Shown in pieces: positions 6,446-9,586 of a stretch of DNA of 9,586 nt; position 1 is the stretch's first letter, and each line of letters begins with the position of its first letter. The stretch comes from Paracoccaceae bacterium (GTDB taxonomy: Bacteria > Pseudomonadota > Alphaproteobacteria > Rhodobacterales > Rhodobacteraceae): positions 1 to 9,586 of the forward strand of contig JANSYB010000042.1 in NCBI GenBank assembly GCA_024742655.1, written 5' to 3'. The position numbers and the translations under genes are program-made. Below the pieces are notes generated by a model. That model did no database searches and was not told where the DNA came from. It saw nothing but the letters and a program-made list of their open reading frames with translations.

Positions 6446-6471
6446 TGAGATTTTTCGTACGAAAAATCTCA
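6446..6471. terminator. 26-bp perfect palindrome, probable bidirectional terminator (first of two)
   Basis: A perfect palindrome beginning 4 nt after the preA stop. As RNA it folds into an 11-bp stem (TGAGATTTTTC paired with GAAAAATCTCA) with a GTAC tetraloop. It shares the central TTCGTACGAA with the second palindrome. The A/T-rich inner stem gives U-rich RNA on either strand, but no long T-run follows. Lying between convergent genes, it most likely ends transcription from both sides; a protein-binding role is also possible because the DNA is fully symmetric. Confidence 0.6.
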
Positions 6472-6476
6472 GGTTC

Positions 6477-6498
6477 AGAAAATTCGTACGAATTTTCT
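6477..6498. terminator. 22-bp perfect palindrome, probable bidirectional terminator (second of two)
   Basis: A perfect palindrome of arms AGAAAATTCGT and ACGAATTTTCT. As RNA it forms a 9-bp stem with a GTAC tetraloop. Its centre is 29 bp from that of the first palindrome. On the plus strand it is followed by C and six A's, which read as a T-run leading into the hairpin on the minus strand. The stop codon of the minus-strand 76-codon gene (6498-6500) begins at its right edge, so it is the immediate 3' flank of that gene. Confidence 0.58.
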
Positions 6499-6728
6499 CA
6501 AAAAAGCAACCGAATTGGCCCGTTGTGACACACGATCACGAACTGATCGCCCGTTTCGATGAGGTGAAAGCCGCGACGGCGTATTTCGGCTTCGAAGGCA
6601 TCACGCCCGACCTCCCGGTCCACCCAGGCCCGGGATCGGCGAACAACAGCCCCTTTTCGGGCGGCCTGGGTTGAAAAGATCTGCGCGATCCAGGGCTCTG
6701 CGGAAACGGGGCGGGTCAGGTAGGTCAT
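6498..6728 (-). CDS. Small conserved protein of 76 residues, downstream of rutR
   Basis: A short soluble protein with a basic middle (RKGAVVRRSRAWVDREVGRD) and the C-terminal run RRRGFHLIETGDQFVIVCHNGPIRLLF. It resembles, from memory, a group of about 75-residue proteins common in Rhodobacteraceae that databases often call N-(5'-phosphoribosyl)anthranilate isomerase. It is far too short for that TIM-barrel enzyme (about 200 residues or more) and shows none of its catalytic motifs, so that name should not be carried over. The start at 6728 lies 35 nt after the rutR stop with a G-rich AGGGTGGG in front, so the two are likely cotranscribed. The pattern GFHLIETGDQFVIVC suggests a compact alpha/beta domain. 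Function unknown. Confidence 0.75.
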   Translation of the reverse strand: MTYLTRPVSAEPWIAQIFSTQAARKGAVVRRSRAWVDREVGRDAFEAEIRRRGFHLIETGDQFVIVCHNGPIRLLF

Positions 6729-6763
6729 CGGCCCACCCTGCCCCGAACGTGGTTACCCCGACG

Positions 6764-7390
6764 TTAAGGCGTCAGAAGACGCCGGTATAACGTATCGACG
6801 AACGTGACCGCACCCGACTGGACATCCCGACCCTCCATCAGGACCGCAACCTGCGCCTCGAAATCCGCGTAATGCTGCGTCGTGGCCCAGATCGAGAAGA
6901 TCAGATGCCGCGGATCCACCGGCGCAACACGGCCCTCTTCGATCCATCGGTCGATCAGGGCGGCGGTTTCATCCACCAGCGGCTTCAATCCGCGTTCCAG
7001 GTGTGGCCCCATCCTTGGGGCATCCTGGATGATCTCGTTGGCGAACAGCCGGCTTTCGCGCGGAAACTCGAAAGACATATCCACCTTGCGCCGCACGTAG
7101 CGCAGGATTTCCTCCAGCGGCTCTCCCTCCGGGTCGATCTCGCGCAAAGGGTCCAGCCAGGTGTCCATCAGCGCGTTCAGAAGGGTGACGTGAATGTCCT
7201 CCTTACCCGCGAAGTAATACAGGATGTTCGGCTTGGAGAGCCCCGCCTGTTCGGCGATCTGATCCAGGGTCGTGCCGCGATAGCCATGTTGCGAAAACAC
7301 ATCGAGCGCCGCCTCCAGGATGATCCTGCGGTTCTTTTGCTGGATACGGCTCGGCTTCGGCGCGTTGCCGGCCCCGGATGCTTGCGCCAT
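6764..7390 (-). CDS. rutR: TetR-family regulator RutR (pyrimidine-responsive)
   Basis: A 208-residue TetR-type dimeric repressor/activator. The N-terminal DNA-binding domain (about 18-66) has ILEAALDVFSQHGYRGTTLDQIAEQAGLSKPNILYYFAGKE-type TetR features, with the recognition helix around LSKPNILYYF (51-60). The ligand domain shows the distinctive RutR stretches RESRLFANEI (111-120), APVDPRHLIFSIWATTQHYADF (156-177) and PLREIDPE. These track E. coli RutR (212 residues), in which uracil or thymine releases DNA. The start at 7390 has GGAGG 6 nt upstream. The gene lies between the two halves of the reductive pyrimidine pathway and diverges from the amidase gene; RutR-like palindromes flank both arms. 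Control of this locus and possible self-control are inferred from that arrangement. Confidence 0.93.
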   Translation of the reverse strand: MAQASGAGNAPKPSRIQQKNRRIILEAALDVFSQHGYRGTTLDQIAEQAGLSKPNILYYFAGKEDIHVTLLNALMDTWLDPLREIDPEGEPLEEILRYVRRKVDMSFEFPRESRLFANEIIQDAPRMGPHLERGLKPLVDETAALIDRWIEEGRVAPVDPRHLIFSIWATTQHYADFEAQVAVLMEGRDVQSGAVTFVDTLYRRLLTP

Positions 7391-7473
7391 GCATGTCCTC
7401 CCGCGCGGGTGCCCGGAATCTTAGCATCATTCACGGCGCGCTGACCAGATGCCGCGTCAGTCCGCAGCAAACC

Positions 7474-7502
7474 TTGACAGCGACCGCGCCCTCCGCAATC
7501 GT
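7474..7502 (+). promoter_or_regulatory. Tentative promoter of the amidase operon
   Basis: TTGACA at 7474-7479 is a perfect -35 hexamer, but the region 17 nt downstream (AATCGT, 7497-7502) is a poor -10. If used, transcription would start inside the palindrome at 7505-7522. An alternative -35 is TTGGTA (7514-7519) inside the palindrome, also lacking a good -10. The rest of the 213-bp gap between rutR and the amidase gene shows no coding potential; a weak minus-strand -10 (TAAGAT, at 7423-7418) could serve rutR. Confidence 0.3.
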
Positions 7503-7504
7503 GG

Positions 7505-7522
7505 TTTTACCAATTGGTAAAA
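7505..7522. promoter_or_regulatory. Perfect 18-bp palindrome, probable RutR operator
   Basis: TTTTACCAATTGGTAAAA is perfectly self-complementary. Its core ACCA-AT-TGGT and outer TT/AA match the published RutR consensus TTGACCA-N2-TGGTCAA apart from the base adjoining the core. It lies 82 bp before the amidase start and 114 bp before the rutR start, so it can serve both divergent genes. A one-mismatch copy precedes preT. Confidence 0.75.
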
Positions 7523-7603
7523 AGCGAAGTGGCAAAGCAGGATTTGCGCAATGCGCGCGACTCGGGCACCCTTCGCTTTGCAAACATGTGACAGGGGGAT
7601 GAC

Positions 7604-8854
7604 ATGGCCGCACCCGGTGAGAACCTCAAGATCAATGGTGACCGCCTCTGGGACAGCCTGATGGAAATGGCCAGGATCGGCCCCGGCGTGGCAGGGGGCA
7701 ACAACCGCCAGACCCTGACGGACGAGGATGCCGAGGGCCGTGCGCTTTTTCAGCGCTGGTGCGAAGAGGCGGGCTGCAGCATGGGGCTGGACAGTCTCGG
7801 CAACATGTTCGCGCGCCGTGAAGGCACCGACCCCGACGCCCTGCCCGTCTATGTGGGCAGCCATCTCGACACGCAGCCCACGGGCGGCAAGTATGATGGC
7901 GTGCTGGGCGTGCTGGGCGCGCTGGAGCTTCTCCGCACCCTGAACGATCTCGGGATCAAGACGAAGCATCCCATCGTCGCCACCAACTGGACCAACGAGG
8001 AAGGCACGCGCTTTGCCCCGGCGATGCTGGCCTCGGGCGTCTTTGCCGGTGTGCATGAACAGGACTGGGCCGAAAGCCGCGAGGATGCCGAGGGCAAGCG
8101 TTTCGGCGACGAACTTGACCGGATCGGCTGGCGCGGCGAGGAAGAGGTCGGCGCGCGCAAGATGCATGCCTTTTTCGAGCTGCATATCGAGCAGGGCCCG
8201 ATTCTGGAGGCCGAGGGCAAGGATATCGGCGTGGTCACCCACGGGCAGGGCCTGAGCTGGACACAGGTGACGATCACCGGCAAGGACAGCCATACTGGGT
8301 CGACCCCGATGCCCATGCGCAGGAACGCGGGCCTCGGCATGGCGCGGGTTCTGGAAAAGGTCGAGGAAATTGCGCTCAGCCATGCCCCCCATGCCGTGGG
8401 CGCGGCGGGCCATATCGATGTGTACCCCAATTCACGCAACGTGATCCCGGGCAAGGCGGTCTTCACGGTCGATTTCCGCTCGCCCGAACTGGCCGTGATC
8501 AAGGACATGGAGGCGCGGCTGAGGGCGGCGGCGACCGAGATCTGCGATCAGATGGGTCTTGAGGTCGAATTCGAAAAGGTCGGCGGATTCGACCCGGTGG
8601 AATTCGACGCGGGCTGCGTGTCAGCCGTGCGCAATGCCGCAGACCGGCTGGGCTACAGCCATATGAACCTGATTTCCGGCGCGGGGCACGACGCCTGCTG
8701 GATCAACCGCGTGGCGCCAACGGCGATGGTGATGTGCCCCTGTGTCGACGGTCTGTCGCATAACGAGGCCGAGGAGATCTCAAAAGAGTGGGCCACGGCG
8801 GGCACGGATGTGCTGATGCACGCGGTTGTGGAGACAGCGGGGATCGTGGAGTGA
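7604..8854 (+). CDS. Zn-dependent amidase, beta-ureidopropionase / N-carbamoyl amino acid hydrolase type (M20 family)
   Basis: A 416-residue cytoplasmic metallohydrolase of the allantoate amidohydrolase/hydantoinase-carbamoylase group (symbols hyuC, pydC or amaB are used for relatives). Likely di-metal ligands are H87 and D98 (VGSHLDTQPTGGKYDG), E132/E133 (NEEGTRF), H194 (ELHIEQGP) and H386 (GLSHNEAE). KDSHTGSTPM (228-236) and the SGAGHDA motif (358-364) are the usual substrate and dimer-contact motifs. The length matches the family. Next to dihydropyrimidinase and PreT/PreA, it most likely hydrolyses N-carbamoyl-beta-alanine to beta-alanine, CO2 and NH3, the last pathway step; allantoate or N-carbamoyl-L-amino acids cannot be excluded from motifs alone. 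The ATG at 7604 has AGGGGG about 5 nt upstream. A RutR-like palindrome precedes it. Confidence 0.93.
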   Translation: MAAPGENLKINGDRLWDSLMEMARIGPGVAGGNNRQTLTDEDAEGRALFQRWCEEAGCSMGLDSLGNMFARREGTDPDALPVYVGSHLDTQPTGGKYDGVLGVLGALELLRTLNDLGIKTKHPIVATNWTNEEGTRFAPAMLASGVFAGVHEQDWAESREDAEGKRFGDELDRIGWRGEEEVGARKMHAFFELHIEQGPILEAEGKDIGVVTHGQGLSWTQVTITGKDSHTGSTPMPMRRNAGLGMARVLEKVEEIALSHAPHAVGAAGHIDVYPNSRNVIPGKAVFTVDFRSPELAVIKDMEARLRAAATEICDQMGLEVEFEKVGGFDPVEFDAGCVSAVRNAADRLGYSHMNLISGAGHDACWINRVAPTAMVMCPCVDGLSHNEAEEISKEWATAGTDVLMHAVVETAGIVE

Positions 8855-9288
8855 GCGAACACCGGGTCCATTCACAAACTGGTCTGGTCGACGTTGTCTG
8901 GCGCAAGGACATCGGGGCGATTCATTTGAAATGGTATTCGGAGTATAACGAAAATGACGGCGTACAAACAGCAGTCCGGGCCGCACTTGAATTTGTCAAT
9001 GAAAGGCATGTCCGCAACTGGCTGGTTGACGTGTCCGAGTCGAACGAGGCCCTGAGTGAGAAAGACTACGAATGGGTCAGCAGTGACGAATTCCGCGACC
9101 TTGTTCGTCAATCGACGCTGGAGCGTTTCGTTCTGATACCGCCCGGGCCCAACTCGAAACAGGACACAAGTTGGATCTTGGACTGGGAAAAAACACACTG
9201 CAGAATTTCGGAGAAAGCGTTGCGGCCAAGGTGTCTTCCGACATGGGTGAAATCCGTGCTTTCTTCGAAAGAAAACCGATGGGAGTGA
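8851..9288 (+). CDS. Unrecognised 145-residue protein between the amidase and dihydropyrimidinase genes
   Basis: The likely start is GTG at 8851, overlapping the amidase stop (GTGA) with GCGGGG about 8 nt before it. An in-frame ATG at 8788 exists but lies deep in the amidase gene. The protein is soluble and acidic-looking, with alternating strand/helix character: DVVWRKDIGAIHLKWYSEY, a long helix TAVRAALEFVNERHVR, then the strand NWLVDVSES, a helix DEFRDLVRQ and the strand RFVLIPP. This order (strand, helix, strand with DVS) recalls SpoIIAA/STAS-like domains, but I saw no diagnostic motif. Base composition is about 53% GC over 8881-9240 against about 67% in a sample of the amidase gene, suggesting acquisition or relaxed selection. 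It ends 4 nt before the next start, so it is cotranslated with the pathway. Function unknown. Confidence 0.7.
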   Translation: MSEHRVHSQTGLVDVVWRKDIGAIHLKWYSEYNENDGVQTAVRAALEFVNERHVRNWLVDVSESNEALSEKDYEWVSSDEFRDLVRQSTLERFVLIPPGPNSKQDTSWILDWEKTHCRISEKALRPRCLPTWVKSVLSSKENRWE

Positions 9289-9292
9289 CACA

Positions 9293-9586
9293 ATGACCAC
9301 CAAAGTCATCAAGAACGGCACCGTCTGCACCGCCGACCGCACGTGGAAGGCCGATGTGCTGATCGAGGGCGAGACGATCAGGCAGATCGGCGAGGACCTC
9401 AAGGGCGACGAGTATATCGATGCCGAGGGGGCTTATGTCATCCCCGGCGGGATCGACCCGCATACGCATCTGGAAATGCCCTTCATGGGCACCACGGCGG
9501 CCGAAACCTTCGAGACCGGTACATGGGCGGCGGCCTGTGGCGGCACGACGATGCTGGTGGATTTCTGCCTGCCGGGTGCCGATGGC
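9293..9586 (+). CDS. hydA: Dihydropyrimidinase (N-terminal part, runs off the window)
   Basis: The frame is open from the ATG at 9293 to the window end, giving the first 98 residues; the family is normally about 460-490. It shows the cyclic-amidohydrolase start: VIKNGTVCTADRTWKADVLIEG, then VIPGGIDPHTHLEMPFMGT, in which H57 and H59 of DPHTH are Zn ligands, followed by TAAETFETGTWAAACGGTTMLVDF, typical of dihydropyrimidinase/D-hydantoinase. It hydrolyses dihydrouracil or dihydrothymine to the N-carbamoyl-beta-amino acid, between the PreT/PreA step and the upstream amidase. GGGAG at 9281-9285 sits 7 nt before the ATG. The carboxylated lysine and the remaining ligands are beyond the window, so activity is assigned from the N-terminus and context. 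Confidence 0.93.
   Translation, partial: MTTKVIKNGTVCTADRTWKADVLIEGETIRQIGEDLKGDEYIDAEGAYVIPGGIDPHTHLEMPFMGTTAAETFETGTWAAACGGTTMLVDFCLPGADG

Noticed and set aside
6183..6674. Plus-strand frame running from inside preA across the palindromes
   Set aside because: It starts in the wrong frame of preA, passes through both palindromes and overlaps the minus-strand small gene; no family resemblance.
7457..8413. Minus-strand open frame of 318 codons opposite the amidase gene
   Set aside because: It would cover the intergenic operator and lie opposite a well-motifed metallohydrolase; its composition is that of a shadow frame.
8872..9469. Minus-strand frames opposite the 145-residue gene and the dihydropyrimidinase start
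   Set aside because: They cross the dihydropyrimidinase start and its ribosome site, and their products lack recognisable features; the plus-strand gene has proper start spacing.
1..9586. Search for a CRISPR array, tRNA or rRNA, insertion sequence, toxin-antitoxin or phage genes
   Set aside because: No regularly spaced direct repeats, no RNA-gene hallmarks, no transposase motifs and no terminal repeats were seen by eye; the window is almost fully occupied by metabolic and regulatory genes.

Overview
The window reads as chromosomal DNA of a marine alphaproteobacterium of the Rhodobacteraceae (Roseobacter type). Grounds: high GC (about 67% in a hand-counted stretch of the amidase gene), GTG starts, tightly packed ATGA-overlapping genes, and the protein families present (SBP56/methanethiol-oxidase type protein, split PreT/PreA dihydropyrimidine dehydrogenase, a RutR-type TetR regulator, a hydantoinase-type amidase). 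No rRNA, tRNA, CRISPR array or insertion sequence was seen.

Layout, left to right. (1) 1-1131: the 3' end of an SBP56/methanethiol oxidase gene, followed 6 nt later by a polytopic membrane protein. (2) 1191-1897: two overlapping small paralogues of the uncharacterised Lin0512 family. (3) 1944-2765: a PdhR/FadR-like GntR regulator whose promoter is overlapped by an inverted repeat, probably its own operator. (4) 2835-6441: an apparent operon of preT (NAD(P)H-side subunit of dihydropyrimidine dehydrogenase), a SAM-dependent methyltransferase and preA (FMN catalytic subunit). (5) 6446-6498: two strong palindromes between convergent genes, probably a two-way terminator. (6) 6498-7390, minus strand: rutR and a downstream 76-codon conserved protein. 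(7) 7505-9586, plus strand: a Zn-dependent amidase (beta-ureidopropionase/carbamoylase type), a short unrecognised lower-GC gene, and the 5' end of dihydropyrimidinase.

Taken together, regions 4 to 7 encode the reductive pyrimidine pathway: uracil or thymine to the dihydro base (PreT/PreA), to the N-carbamoyl-beta-amino acid (dihydropyrimidinase), to beta-alanine or 3-aminoisobutyrate plus CO2 and NH3 (amidase). An 18-bp palindrome, TTTTACCAATTGGTAAAA, lies between rutR and the amidase gene. A copy with one mismatch lies in front of preT. Both keep the ACCA-N2-TGGT core of the known RutR site, so the two arms of the pathway are probably one uracil-responsive RutR regulon.

The least explained parts are the methyltransferase inside the dehydrogenase operon, the lower-GC gene inside the amidase-dihydropyrimidinase operon, the Lin0512 pair, and the membrane protein coupled to the SBP56 gene. 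No wholly new multi-gene system is evident. The best leads are these unexplained genes and the regulatory palindromes.
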